DNA of 64,000 nucleotides from Haliotis asinina (Eukaryota; Mollusca; Gastropoda; Lepetellida; Haliotidae). The notes under the pieces were generated by a model. That model was not told where the DNA came from and did not search any database. It saw only the letters and a program-made list of their open reading frames with translations. Every line of letters begins with the position of its first letter. Within the stretch, counting starts at the first letter, position 1. The DNA is taken from positions 41,595,001 to 41,659,000 of the forward strand of contig NC_090291.1 of the NCBI RefSeq assembly GCF_037392515.1, in the 5' to 3' direction. The position numbers and the translations under genes are program-made. Of this stretch, positions 22,035-33,960 are shown piece by piece.

Positions 22035-23060
22035 AAATCAACCCTTGGCTAACAAAGCTTGTTGTGGATCATTTAGATTGTCTACTTCCGGTGATCACAG
22101 ATATCATAAACACAAGTACTTCAGCTGGCATATTTCCTTTACCTTTGAAAAATGAAATAATCAGGCTTTTCATTAAAATCAACAAATTCAGTTCAGAACT
22201 GAAAAGCTATCAACCTGAGTCGAATTTGTCTTTCTGTCGAAGCTCATTGAAAAGGCTGTAGGAAATTGGCTGATGGAACACCTCTCATCACATGACTTAT
22301 TCAGTAGATTCCAGTGGCCACATCATCCACATCATTCCTCAGAAACCCCTCACCTGCGATTGGTAAATGACTTGAGAAATAGTCTGGACTCCGGGTATTT
22401 GGTTGCCCTTGTGTTGATTGATTTGATTGCAGCTATTAGAAATCACAAACAGCTATTAGAAATCTTTGAGTTGGAGTGACAGCAGCATATTTGAGGTGGT
22501 TTCAGTTTTATTTGAGTTGTCAGGGCCAAGAAGTGTCATTTAAGGGTGGTACTTCATCTAGACTTGAGTTAACTGATGGAACTCCTCAAGGGATGGTCCT
22601 TGGACCGATTCTGTTCCTGCCTTATGTCAACTCACTTCCATCAACGTAAAATCTTCCACCACCATCTCAGATTCATTAGCTCAATCCGCCGACACATCAC
22701 CACAGACTGTGGCCATGGCTTAGTAAGACCTCTTGTACTTTCTAGACTTCACTATTGCGATAACATTCACGCTGAAGTGAACTATTTGGAAGTACAGAAA
22801 CTCAAACAATTCAAAACACTGTTTTCTGTACTGTATGTCTGAAATCAAAGCTAGATCACACCACTCCATCTCTCATTGTCTTTCAGCGGGTCACCTTTTA
22901 AGTACAGTGTAACTCCTAATTCCTGTGCTTTGTCTATAAATGTCTCCACAGTCAAGCTCCAGCCTATCAGAACGTCTTACCCTGTACACCTCTGCAGGAT
23001 GTCTAATATCCCAGAATCTTAAGTCATTTGATGACGACATATTTTACGTTGTCTTGACGT
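22035..23060 (+). mobile_element. CR1/L2-like LINE fragment (reverse transcriptase), degenerate
   Basis: Interrupted plus-strand frames show typical non-LTR reverse transcriptase blocks: SELKSYQPESNLSF, HLSSHDLFSRFQ, LRLVNDLRNSLDSGYLVALV with the following DL-AA, and LTDGTPQGMVLGPILF. Later comes SSSSLSERLTLYTSAGCL, like the conserved region after the RT domain. Several frameshifts, stops and gaps are present, and the YADD active-site region is not recognisable. Confidence 0.8.
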
Positions 23061-24192
23061 TCTATTTAATGCTTATAGTTATTTTTCTGCAGCTGTAGCT
23101 AAAGACTGAAGAAAGAATCTCATAATGAAAGTTTGACAGCAGTGATTAGGTTCGCCGTAATTGACCTAGAAAGGCAATTTTTAAAAACACAGCAAGTGGT
23201 GCGTGCAAGGATTATCGTGATCGTGATCGTGGTCGAAGTTGGAGAACAAGAGATGTCCCTTGCGATTACAAGCATCTTGGGCCTGCAGTAATGAAAAAAG
23301 ACTGGGTCCATACTACAAACCTAGTTTTCAAGAAAGTATAGCATTAGAAATACTAAATAACTTTATTGCTGAAATTGATCAGCTTGAAAAATGATTTATT
23401 TTGTTTAATACACGTCTATGGAAAGATAGAAAAATATGTTCATTGGACGTCTCAAAGTAACATGACTAATCAGTGCTTGTCCTTGATAAGTTCTGGTCTG
23501 AGGTTACACGGGGCTGCACACACTTTGACTATCTTATCAAACTCTTGAACAGAATTAAGAGCCAGAACCTGATTGCCCTTTCTACATGCCTGTATTCTTA
23601 CAGATATAATTCTTCATGTTTCTTGTAAAGCCTCTACCTGCCACGTGTGTTCTTGGTGATATACACATCACTTGCACGACACCCACAGCATCCTGAAACT
23701 TACATAACATACCCATTAGGACAAGAATTTTGGCAGTATTGTGACTTTAATATGTCCTATAGGTCTGAGCTCTAATCTGCAATGAAAATTGACATTGCAG
23801 GAAAATGTCTGTACAATCAGTAATGCAGGTATAAAACAATAATAACTTGGTTTCCGTTTTTTGCAGAAACCTAATGGAAACTGGGTAATGTAGAGTTTCC
23901 ATTTAGTTTCAGGTTACTGAAACTTTCATACCTATATAGAATAAGTTACTTTCTGCTCTGGCGGAAACCTAGTCGACCCTGGGTAATGTTGGTTTTCGCT
24001 AGTCGTCTGTACAGGGAAATGACAATGACAATGAGCGTTTTCCGCTTAGTTTAGAAAACTGAAATAGGTTGTAGTATCTGTTATATTTATTATATATTTA
24101 TATGAAGAAGAAAAACAAACTCAGTAAATGTTATGATTCAGCGGTTTTATTCTTTTGGATAGTACACATTTTAAAGCAATGCAAGGAGCATG

Positions 24193-24200
<8 letters not shown>

Positions 24201-24248
<48 letters not shown>
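24201..24248 (+). repeat. TG microsatellite
   Basis: Uninterrupted TG run. Confidence 0.95.
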
Positions 24249-24254
<6 letters not shown>

Positions 24255-24321
24255 CGCGTGAAAACCACGCTACATTTTATGTATATGATGACTTATGTGC
24301 AAGCATAACATGTTTATCATA

Positions 24322-24346
24322 CATACATACATACATACATACATAT
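24322..24346 (+). repeat. CATA microsatellite
   Basis: CATACATACATACATACATA run. Confidence 0.9.
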
Positions 24347-24780
24347 TCACAAATAGCAAAGGATTGGTAACTTAAATAAAAATACACTAACATTCACAGA
24401 TAGCAAGGCTTGGCAACGTAAATACAAATACACTAACATTAACACACAGCAAAGGCTTGGCAACTTATATACATATGCACTAACATTCACTCATTGCAAA
24501 GGCTTGGCAACTTATAAACATATACAATAACATTCAGAGACAGCAAGGGCTTGACAACTTATGTACATACACGTGTACACTAACATTCACACATAGCAAA
24601 GGCTTGGCAAATTACATAAATATGCACTAACATTCACTCATGGCAAAGGCTTGGCAACGTATAGACACATACACTAACATTCACACATAGCAAGGGCTTG
24701 GACACTTATGTACATATACACTGGCATTCACACATAGCAAAGGCTTGGACATTTATGTACATATACACTAACATTCACAT
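24347..24780 (+). repeat. About 55-bp minisatellite, roughly eight units
   Basis: Unit core AGCAAAGGCTTGGCAACTTA, then TACATATACACTAACATTCA. The units diverge by roughly 10-20%. The array is bounded on both sides by TG tracts and lies inside the CACTA-like element. Confidence 0.9.
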
Positions 24781-24813
24781 ATATGTTCTATGTTCACCTG
24801 GTTAATGGATGGC

Positions 24814-24882
<69 letters not shown>

Positions 24883-25386
24883 GACCAAAGACAATAAATT
24901 AGAGTCCAGTATTTCCTTTCTTTAACAGTCATTTGTCCACAATTTGAAGAAATGTTCACAGGTACACGTCCTAATACTGCAGCCACACTGAGGGTTGAAA
25001 TACGGTCGGATATGAATTGAAGATCTCTCTTATTTAAAACGTCACTATCAACCAAAAAAACCTAAACATCTTCTTTGCCGTACCAAGGAACAGGTAATGC
25101 GTTGAGTCTATGACATACATCACGGAAGGCTCAAAATAGGGAAGCTGTTGTTGAAGGATGGTATATTTGTATTCATGACTACTTTCAGTCATGTTTTTGC
25201 GGTTATTGTCTCCGCATTCTGGGCCTTCTTAGCATATTTCAGATGATCAACACGATTTCGAAGGGGCCATTTAGTTGAATCAAGAACCCCACAGTCACGC
25301 AGTTCCTCCATGATAAATGGCTTCACGCAATGGAAGCATCCCTGTTGTGCTGAATAGATATCGCGTGATGAAATCTCTAGCACCAC
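24768..25386 (-). pseudogene. CACTA transposase fragment
   Basis: Minus-strand frames in order: cysteine pair CFHCVKPF, WPLRNRVDHLKYAKKAQNAE, then YVIDSTHYLFLGTAKKMF and VPVNISSN to YWTLIY. Stops separate the frames and the C-terminal part runs into a (CA)n repeat. It is a relic of the element spanning 23,835-26,745. Confidence 0.65.
24814..24881 (+). repeat. TG microsatellite in transposase relic
   Basis: Long pure TG run; on the minus strand it encodes a His-Thr tract that ends the transposase frame. Confidence 0.95.
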
Positions 25387-25645
25387 AATTACTACTTGGA
25401 AAAGTCAGTTGATGATAATATATAAACATGTTACTACCTGAACCCACTTCAGAACAACAGATTGTGTGTCCATAAGAAAATATAACATTTCATTAAATGT
25501 GATGAATTGCATAATTCGTGAAAACATTGCTGAGGGTGATTGTTCAGATTATTATTTTTTCATAACTTCCTTTTAATAGTTTGAAATGTTTCTTGGCATT
25601 GATGGTTTGTCTGTTGATTGATGTTTGTGAAATATACATTTTCAG

Positions 25646-26390
25646 AAACTTGTACAGCGCGTGGAAAGCCTGGAAATCATCGATTGGCCAGATCGACGAA
25701 AGGAAGGATTGCAACTATACTCACCTTGGATATGACTTCACCAGTTGTGAGTGTTGAAGAAGATGACAATTTATCGATCTCGATCCCCTTACCGGCAGAC
25801 TCAGGACCTACAAGTCAGCCACAATTTACAACGCCACCACCCAAGCTAAGGTCAACATGAAGACCAGGATGAGGCATCCAGCCTGAATGACAGACGGATC
25901 TCCCCTCCAAGGATGCCCCTGTGTGGGCTATTAAATAGCTAATAGATCATGTATATGGAATTTTAGCTATGTTCATTTTGATTTATTTTTAAGTTAAAAT
26001 TTTAATAATTTTATTCATTTCAATACAAGATTATTCAATTTTGATTTATATTTACTTTCAAGTACACATATATTTATTTTCAAATACAGTTTTATTTATT
26101 TTCAGTGTAATCTAAGCTCCTTACTGCATTTTATTGTATTATTATGTTGCATTGAAAGTTGTGGGTTATTGTATGTAAAGCGATAGTAGTGACTGACTGG
26201 AGTGTGTTTTCTGTGTCAAGTGTGAGGATGACTGGCAAGGGTGCACGTGAATGTTAGCTATATATGTTATAAGTTATGTCATAAGTTAAAAATGTAAAAA
26301 TGTTTGATCTGTTTTTTTAGTGCTCTATCTTTTTATCGGTTATATGTTCGATCTATATTTGTGTTAAAATAAAACGGTGAATCTTATTGT
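25646..26390 (+). other. Possible terminal exon and 3' UTR of an unknown transcript
   Basis: An acceptor-like TACATTTTCAG precedes 25,646. One frame reads KLVQRVESLEIIDWPDRRKE and ends at a stop at 25,733. An alternative frame stays open to 25,860. AATAAA occurs at 26,368. It lies within the CACTA-like element, so it may belong to that element. Confidence 0.25.
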
Positions 26391-26745
26391 ATCTTTTGTT
26401 TTTCTTTGTGTATACGTTATGATTGTAACAAACTCTTTATATTGTCTTTGCTAAGAGTAACAAGAATGTTACATACAATGACACACAATTGTCTCCTGTG
26501 AACCCGAATTACTTGAAATGGTGTGGAAAGTTTTCTGGTAAAAGAAACTCTGCGGAAACTATATATGTCAGTTGGTAACTGAAACTCTACGGAAACCTGT
26601 TGAAGTATGGGTAACGGATACCGTGCGGAAACCCTTAGAAAGTGGGTAATCATAAGTTTCTTTCAGTGTAAAAGAACGGAAACTCATTGGATTCTAGGTG
26701 TAAAGTTTCATTCCACTTTCCATCAGGTTATATATGTTTGCTGTG

Positions 26746-29587
26746 GTAGTGTATGGATAAGTAGTCTTAGACATTTGCACTGCAGACCTAATAACCTCTC
26801 TTGGGGACCAAACAATGCCATCCTTTAGTTTTATGGCTAAAATTGAGACCCAAACTCCAAAAAGTGTATGTGCTAAATGCCTGGAAATTGAAACTCCCTA
26901 AATCAAGAAACTGAATCCTAAGCCCAAGCCTCAAAAGTGTGAGTAGTGTTTGATCTGGGAGTGGCATCTTAATGTTTGACTGCAGGACACATGTAAAATA
27001 AGTCATTAAAGACAGAAACATGGGTGAAAATCGATCAGGTTAACACGTGCTACCAAAACACAACGACGATCTTCATTCACAGAAAACCTATGGAGATGAT
27101 AGGAAAACAAGCAGGGGCAGTCCCTCTGTGGCCAATCATAGACCGTGCAGAGCGATTCCTCCCATATACGAAGATTGTTGTTTTGCCATGGGTCAGCACA
27201 CAACAAATTTCAAATCAAAACCGTTCATGCATCTTTCAGTCATCTCGATGATTTTATGTGATTTAGAAACCAACGAAAATCATATTCATCAAGCTTTTAT
27301 AAAAGTCCCGACACATTCCAGAATACGAAGTGGATTTTTTAGCAAGTGTTTACATAACTATTTACACAACGTGTTGCACGTGTAGAATTACGTAGACTGT
27401 GACATAAAATGATAGGGTGGGACACGTGGATCAACTGACACAGTGTTGAAGGAAGTGCCGTAGAATCATATAGGCCCTGGCGTTAATGGTTTGATATATG
27501 GGCCAACCAAACCAGCCTTCGTCTTGGTGTTTTGTTATAAAGTTGATAAGTAATGCCGAAGATTTCCTCGGACGTGTCTCGGAAAATTCAAACTTACATG
27601 TTATCAACTACAGCTAAAACGAGGACAAAGGGCGCTAATTATAGGTCACTGTAACGACATTCGTTCTGTGCATTTTGACTCAAATATTAATGTTAATATC
27701 CTTTCAAAAATGGACAAATTCCATGAGGATTTAGTGATCAAGTACTTGCAGCAAAGCGGTTAACACCACTGATAAAGCAGGTCTGGCTTTTAATACTAAA
27801 CAAGCACTGCAGGATGTTAAATATGTGTCACATATGCATATCAAGCGTTCATGAATGCATTCCTATTTTCATCTCACTGTGTGTAAAGCCCCGATAATTA
27901 AAAAAAAACAGACTGCGACAAGAGAAGTGACTTTACAACAGTCGGCTAGTTGTTCCTGTGTGTCGGACATTTCAGCAGGATGTCTCCATTTCATTACTTT
28001 GGAGGTACAATTTTTCCCCTTTCTAGGTAATGCTACCCGCGCCGTGGTCAAAAAGGTTTCATGTGTCAGTGAAGCACATTTCAAAGATGACAATTCGGCA
28101 ACAAACAAGCATAGCCAGTGTAATTTTAATTTGTACCATACATTCTAGTGGGATCAATTGCCTTGCCTTTGTAAGTGCGATTGGTGCAACCGATGTGTCA
28201 GGAAGGTCTAAACTTCGCCACCACTGGTATCACTGATAGCTGTGTTCGTTTTGAAAATGTTGAAAAGCGAAAGCTATTTTCACTAAAAGATTTTGCTTCA
28301 AATAACACGATTTGTGACACTGTGTAGTAGTAAATCCCATTCTGAACATGTAAACAGATTTAATGGCATTAAACTTTACTTTCATCACTGGCGCATGCAT
28401 TTGTGACCAACTCGTGTTATTCCGGGACAAGACGAATAAGCGATACGTGCCCCTCGGGAAGGATTTCGTATTGGCGTGTAAACATCAGAACTACTTCAAA
28501 CAAGACTGATACCTCGATCAGTTCCAGAAGTGATAAACATTACAGGAGCACTAGAAAACTGCTGCTTTGAGAAATAGAAATATCTTAACTTGATAAATAA
28601 AACGATGATTTGTTGAATATACCTTCTTATTATATAATAATAATTCAAACATATTCATAAAAAATAATAATTGTATATATTATTATTATTCTATTTTACC
28701 ATCTGATCACTTTGTATCCCCAAGTACGGTTTACAAATCGCACGTTTGTTTCTGTTTATTGCTGCTACAATAAGGGAAAATACATGCACAAAAAATTCTT
28801 TTTATAAACCTTCAAGTGGAGAATTTGTGGAGAGTCATATCATGAATTTGTACACGCGGTAACTACCAGTTGTCTTAACTTGCATGTAGACTTGCTGTCA
28901 CACCCTAGGTGATAAAGACGCTGACAAAATATAAAGGCCTCAGTAAACGTCAGGCTAAAGTATGTCCGGTGAAATAAATTTGTAAGCACGGTGATTGTTT
29001 AGTTGTATGTAAATATATTGGTTGAAAACTCATGGCTATTTATGATTACATTCATTAAAAATGTCGGAAGCGCACGTAGAATCTCCAAAGCATGCCCCCG
29101 AGAAATGACCTGAGAAAACACTCGCCTGGAAACAGGAGAGGTGTGTAAACAAACGTACGTGCGTGTAGTTGAATCTCTCATCGTCTATGGATTATCTTTG
29201 TTAAAAACATCACACGTGGAATCACAATTCTGTTAGTTAGGTTCTTTGCTCTGTCAGTACGACGGTAGATATTTTTCATGATTTTCTAAACAATTTAAAC
29301 GATTTCAATAATAAATTATATTTTCCAAAGCATTGGTCTGATTGGTTTGTCGTATCTTCACACAATACAAGCATCGATAAGGTGACGAGTCTTCTTGGAG
29401 GTTACGGAAAGGGGCAGTGCATCAATGTATCATTGCATCTAGCGTATTAGTGGAGGCTCAGGCAGATCCAGAAGGGGGAAGCAGGGGCGGATAGTCATAA
29501 TGGGCCTCGCACATGGTAGGCCATTCAGGATATTCCAGTAAGCGTTTTGACCATACGGCCAACAAGCTGCATCCTTAATCGCAAGCA
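26746..29587. other. Intergenic DNA, no gene recognised
   Basis: AT-rich with short open frames; an AT palindromic patch of TTATTATATAATAATAATT lies near 28,625. No family motif found. Confidence 0.45.
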
Positions 29588-29745
29588 GGGGCACTGGGTA
29601 ACATACTGGTTAAAACGTTCGCTAATCACCAAGACGAGGGTTCGCTTGCGCACATGGGCTCAGTTTGTGAAGCCTATTCCTGGCGTTCCTTGCTGTGACA
29701 TTGCTGGCGTATTGTTAAATGCGGCGTGAAACGCACTCATTTGAC
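29588..29745 (+). repeat. tRNA-derived SINE, family 2, near full length
   Basis: GCACTGGGTAACATACTGG, TTAAAACGTTCGCTAATCACC, a B box GGGTTCGCTTGC and tail GGCGTATTGTTAAATGCGGC. Confidence 0.85.
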
Positions 29746-30079
29746 CAAGTGCAGAAACGCTTGTGTATTTTTGTGCGATTTTATAGGCATGTTTTAAATC
29801 TTGTTTGCCAATGCCGTCATGAAATGACAATACTTCTGCACACGAATCACAAGAATAAACATCTTTAAACAATTTTAGCATGATTTTACGTATCAGCCGA
29901 CTCAAATATATGTTCGTTCAACAACAGGTCCGTAGAAAGAAGTATTCCATTTAAAAGATAGTATGGTCCAGCCTGACAATAGAGTTAAAGACACATGTTG
30001 TTCTAACATTACTGCTGATTTTATCACTCGCGGACCTTAATGTGTTTTCCCAGCTTACGACAGCGTCTAAGAAGCGAAT

Positions 30080-30102
30080 TCGCGAGAATCGCATTCTCGC
30101 GA
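30080..30102. promoter_or_regulatory. TCGCGAGAAT hairpin, TCTCGCGA-type motif
   Basis: TCGCGAGAAT, a 3-nt spacer and ATTCTCGCGA form a perfect 10-bp inverted repeat. Three more GCGAGATTTT-like boxes follow to about 30,240. In vertebrates TCTCGCGAGA is a strong CpG-promoter motif (bound by BANP). It lies about 440 bp upstream of the candidate 5' exon end at 30,536; any role here is inference. Confidence 0.35.
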
Positions 30103-30379
30103 TTTTGTGTTTGTGGTCCTATACTAATATGACAAGTCGAGATTGCGAGATTTTACACCATATACAGATCTCGCATTCACGCGTTGTCGATATTTTGCAA
30201 AAAGTGTTATGTACAAAAACAGGAGAACGCGAGATTTTGGTGAAATTCTCACACCTTTGGCATTCCTAGCTTGTTTCCAAAGGGGCGAGTTTGTCCCTTT
30301 CAGTATACCATAGTTTGTAAAGTAGGATACAAACAAACATCAGCACGATGTGAACCAGCTCTCTGGATGTTTTGATTGG

Positions 30380-30536
30380 CAATGCGCGACCAGCGTCATG
30401 ATGAGTAGGCGATTTTTCTGGGACTGGTCACAGTGACTCTGAGTCGAAATGGTCTCCGCGTCGGTATTGACGGTGTGAACTCCGTGTAAACTGCTGTAGC
30501 GTCACCGACGGCAACACGACAGACAGCACTCACGAG
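30380..30536 (+). promoter_or_regulatory. Candidate 5' noncoding exon and promoter of alkylsulfatase copy A
   Basis: This stretch is similar to 57,620-57,755 upstream of copy C, including GTATTGACGGTGTGAACT, AAACTGCTG and a shared donor (CACGAG then GTATGC). The conservation of a splice donor in two places upstream of alkylsulfatase copies suggests a 5' UTR exon. If used here, the following intron would be about 9 kb and full of LINEs. Confidence 0.4.
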
Positions 30537-30766
30537 GTATGCTTTCTGTAACGTCATTACAGCATATCTTTATAAGCAATGGTATGGACAAGCATTACAG
30601 GTAGAGCCATATAACTGCCGTATGAGAATCGACCTTCTTTGAACCCCTTTATTTGATCAAGGGGTTTAGATATAAATGAAGGGTGGTGTTAAGAAGGTAA
30701 GGTGGTGTTAATATGTCGTGGATTTGGTGGGTGTACAATCGAGACAGGTGTGAATAAACTCGTTAG

Positions 30767-30858
30767 GTGTACAGTGACCTGTCTGTACATGGGGTGTACA
30801 GTGACCTGTCTGTACATGGGGTGTACAGTGACCTGTCTGTACATGGGGTGTACAGTGA
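30767..30858 (+). repeat. 27-bp minisatellite, over three units
   Basis: Unit GTGTACAGTGACCTGTCTGT then ACATGGG, copies identical. The homologous region upstream of copy C has only one diverged unit, so the array expanded after duplication. Confidence 0.95.
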
Positions 30859-31031
30859 CAGCATTCGTTGTTGTGTATGTAAATAGATTAGGTTCGTATT
30901 CAGGTTGGATGCAGTTGTTGACAAAACGTATACGTCCTTGACAATGTCTTGAATATAAATACATGCTAGTTTAAAGCGAATAGTTCTGAAACCTGTTAAT
31001 GGATAACAATAATTAAAACAACATAACAATA

Positions 31032-31165
31032 ATAGTGGGTAACCATGGTTTCACTCCGCTTTTAGCAATATTCCAGAAATATCGCGAACGCCAGAAACGG
31101 GCTTCACACGTTTTGCCCATGTGGAGGGGACTCGAACCCCCCTCTTCGGCTACCCCACCACCCAC
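31032..31165 (-). repeat. tRNA-derived SINE, family 2
   Basis: Plus strand CACTCCGCTTTTAGCAATAT to CTCGAACCCCCCTCTTCGGC. A copy lies at the same relative place at 58,211, so this insertion predates duplication of the region. Confidence 0.85.
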
Positions 31166-31360
31166 AAAACAATAACAACCAAAACAACGTTGTTGATCTG
31201 TCAGTGACTTGGCCAAATTTAAAGTTTATGTTTTGCTGTAACTGTCAATCTTTAAAGACAGAAGTGGATGTGGTAACAACCGCAGTATCGTACCAAGCCA
31301 TGGTTTGATTGTTTGCTTAATGTTTAAACCGATGGTTGATATAAAGAGCAACCACTCTAT

Positions 31361-31585
31361 TGTTTTTTTTCGTTTTACGTTTTTGTTGTTTTTTTGTTGT
31401 TTTTTTGTTGTTTTGTTTTTTTTTGTTTTTTTTGTTTTGTTTTTTTTGTTTTTTGTGTGTTTTTTTGTTGTTTTTTTTTTTTTTTTTTTGCTTTTTGGGT
31501 TTTTTTGGGGGGGTTTTTTTGGGGTTTTTTTTTTATGTGTGTTTTGGGGTTTTTATATATTTTTTTTTCTTTGGTTTTTTGTTTT
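31361..31585 (+). repeat. T/G low-complexity tract
   Basis: Almost pure T with scattered G. It follows the 3' end of a minus-strand LINE relic and may be its expanded A-rich tail. The Phe-rich open frames here are artefacts. Confidence 0.85.
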
Positions 31586-31599
31586 GTTTTGTGTTTAAT

Positions 31600-33960
31600 T
31601 CTGTTATACAGATTAAGATAGAAATGCAGCAGAGAAGGTTTGGGTGATCCTGGCAAAGTCAGGCCGGCAAGGCTTGTCACCAGCTCTGGACCCTCGCCTC
31701 CTCTACACGCAGCCCAGACAGCGAAATGGGCATGTCCAAGGAACCGCTGCCTAGGCGAATCTACCAAGAACCTCCGGAGCATATGAAGGCTCCTCAACAC
31801 TGCAGCCTTCCACATTACCCAGAGTGTCAGAAGGGCCGTGCTCCCGGTGCAGAACGCAGGCTCTCCCCTGATCTACGCCAAGAGATCAGGAGGTACCAAA
31901 CCAAGGGCACCGAGAACAACGGGAAGCCTGAAGACAGTGCACTTGGGATGCAAGCGAGTCCTTTCAAAAGCGAGGTCCGCAAAATTTTAAGGCTTTTCCT
32001 GAATCTTGCCAATCCCGTTGCTGTCAAAAGGGATAGAAAATTCAATGATATAAATAAATCCATTGACTTGATCAAAAAGGGCAAGATCAAGTTTGTTGGC
32101 TACATGGGCTTATTCAGTAGAAGTCTGAAAGCATCATTTTCCATGAGGCCCTGCACAGATTCAGGGTCGTACCATGGATGGACCTCGGAATGAAAGCCAG
32201 AGTGATGGCAGTAGCGGTAATAGAAGCAGGGAGCCAAACCATAATGTCTTTTAAACTATGCTGTTTGTGCCAAGGAAGGGCATCCACTGACAGGATGTTT
32301 GGCATTCTCTGTAAAATTCATAGCATAATCGACATTGCATGGAAATATTTTCTTTTAGAATTACATTTTCGGGGATTGCCAGGGAGAAGTGACTGGTTCT
32401 GAGCTACAAAATGGAAGCCCCCAGTTTCACCCTTAAGACCAGCCGACTTCATCCAGGGTCGGGTTGGGTCGGATTCCTACTCTGTTCCACACAACACACT
32501 TCTCAGGAAGCTTCACCACAAAGGTCCGACTCTGAGCATAACTTCACCTGGTTTACTCCCATCGTTTTACCATCAGTGTACAGCAGTACATTGCCATCAA
32601 CAAAATCAACCTCAAATTTCAGTGTCCAACAACCTTGGCACGCTTGAATTAGCCATGGAATTCCTCGCTTTCAACATGAGTTTTAACATGCATCACCAGA
32701 GGAACACCCGATAGATAAATAAAAAGTACACAGTAAAATTCTATCACGGAGAGCCTCCATATTAATCAAACCCTGACCTCCAAAATTGAATGGCACATAT
32801 AAACGATTAAGAGAGGAGTGAGGGTATGTGCTCTGTTATGACCCTTCTGGTCAGGCGGTGAAGTCTCTGGATGACCTGTCTGTCCAGTAAACTACTCAAA
32901 AGGAATAGGAGAGGACTGGTACATTAAATATATTGGTGGCTTTGGCCTTGTTTCGAGCATTTAGCTCTAAGCTCCAGCGTTTCATTAGGCGGAATTTATA
33001 CTCGGCCCGACGTTTGTCTCGAATCTTTACATACTGGAGCTTGTCTCGAACTTGCATTCCAAGACATGTGTAGGCCTGATCTTCCACAAGATGTTCAATA
33101 ACTCCTCCCCTTATAACTTGACCGATCCGTCATTAGTTGCCTTGACACGTTTCAGATGAAAAGTATTACATTTGCCGAGTCAAAATGTCATGCCAATATC
33201 ATCAGAAAAGGACTCGACAAGGAAAACCCGTTCTTTCAAATTGGTATTCCCTTTGACAAGGAGCTCGATGTCATCGAAAGGAGATTGGCAAGTTTTGTTG
33301 TGCTGAGGAGGTCCATGGTGGTGATCTTTTTCCCTACTGAGCCGAAAACTCAAAGGAGTTAAAGACAGACAAAAAAAAGCAAAGGACTGAAGGAGTTTCC
33401 GTGAAGCATGCCCGTTCCAATTGGAATAGATTCCGAAGTCTGCACCTGTGCTTGCGAGTAATTCTCAAGATGAGTCGACTAGCAACTCATTAAAGACATC
33501 AAGTAGTCGCGCAGCTAGACCAATGCACTGAAGAGACATCAGAATCCATTGGTGAGGTCAATGACATATGTATTGGGGGGTTTGGGGTGGGTTGTAGTCA
33601 ATCCATCACATGGAGAGATTGCGGTGGTATGTCTTAGCCTCTTTCAAAATCATTTTTGTGCAAGGACGTGATCCGAAACTCCCTTTCATGCCTCTTTCTG
33701 CTCTCTGTACATTATATCTGTGGAAGACAGTAAGATGACAAACCCTATTTTAGGGTGGACGTTTTGTCTCCTTTTCTGGGAGGAAGTATTGTGCGATCTT
33801 TGCAGAACCATGGAGGAACATTACCTTTGTCCACTAGAGAACTGAAACAGTGAAGTAATGGTGTTTGAACACAGGTAAAAAGTTTCCAGTTTCGAATGCC
33901 ATCAGGACCCGGAACTCTATTAGATTTGGACACTTTTCAGGCAATGTGGTGAGATGTAAC
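31600..33960 (-). mobile_element. Degenerate LINE (non-LTR retrotransposon), minus strand
   Basis: In order on the minus strand: VPGPDGIRNWKL (start of the reverse transcriptase domain), SDDIGMTF and KCNTFHLKR, YTCLGMQVRDKLQYVKIRDK, then SLELNARNKAKATNIFNVPV with LSYSF. Further on are GLKGETGGF, HPVSGCPSLAQT (C-terminal zinc-binding region) and HPWYDPESVQGLMENDAF. The relic has internal deletion and many frameshifts and stops. Clade not assigned; the post-RT block resembles R2/NeSL-type elements, from memory. Confidence 0.7.

Larger units (their letters stand above)
23835..26745 (-). mobile_element. CACTA (EnSpm)-like DNA transposon relic
   Basis: Both flanks carry clustered motifs (GGTTTCCG, GAAACTGGGTAA, GCGGAAAC). 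The right end reads TTTGCTGTG with CACAG-type terminus at 26,745. The left end near 23,835 is diverged. Inside, minus-strand frames 24,768-25,386 read CFHCVKPF, TKWPLRNRVDHLKYAKKAQN, LPYFEPSVMYVIDSTHYLFL with GTAKKMF, and GRVPVNISSNCGQMTVKERK with YWTLIY. This order matches the CACTA transposase family (Transposase_21 type, DPMHNLFLGTAKH). The coding part is truncated by a CA/TG microsatellite. Confidence 0.65.

Noticed and set aside
25618-25860. 80-codon plus-strand frame as a small host gene
   Set aside because: No homology recognised, it lies inside the CACTA-like element, and an acceptor at 25,645 suggests a different frame; kept only as a possible terminal exon.
31305-31647. Phe-rich open frames of 75-97 codons, and Lys-rich frames on the other strand
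   Set aside because: They are translations of a T/G low-complexity tract.
31726-32193. 155-codon plus-strand frame
   Set aside because: It lies antisense to the C-terminal part of a degenerate LINE on the minus strand, and shows no family motif of its own.
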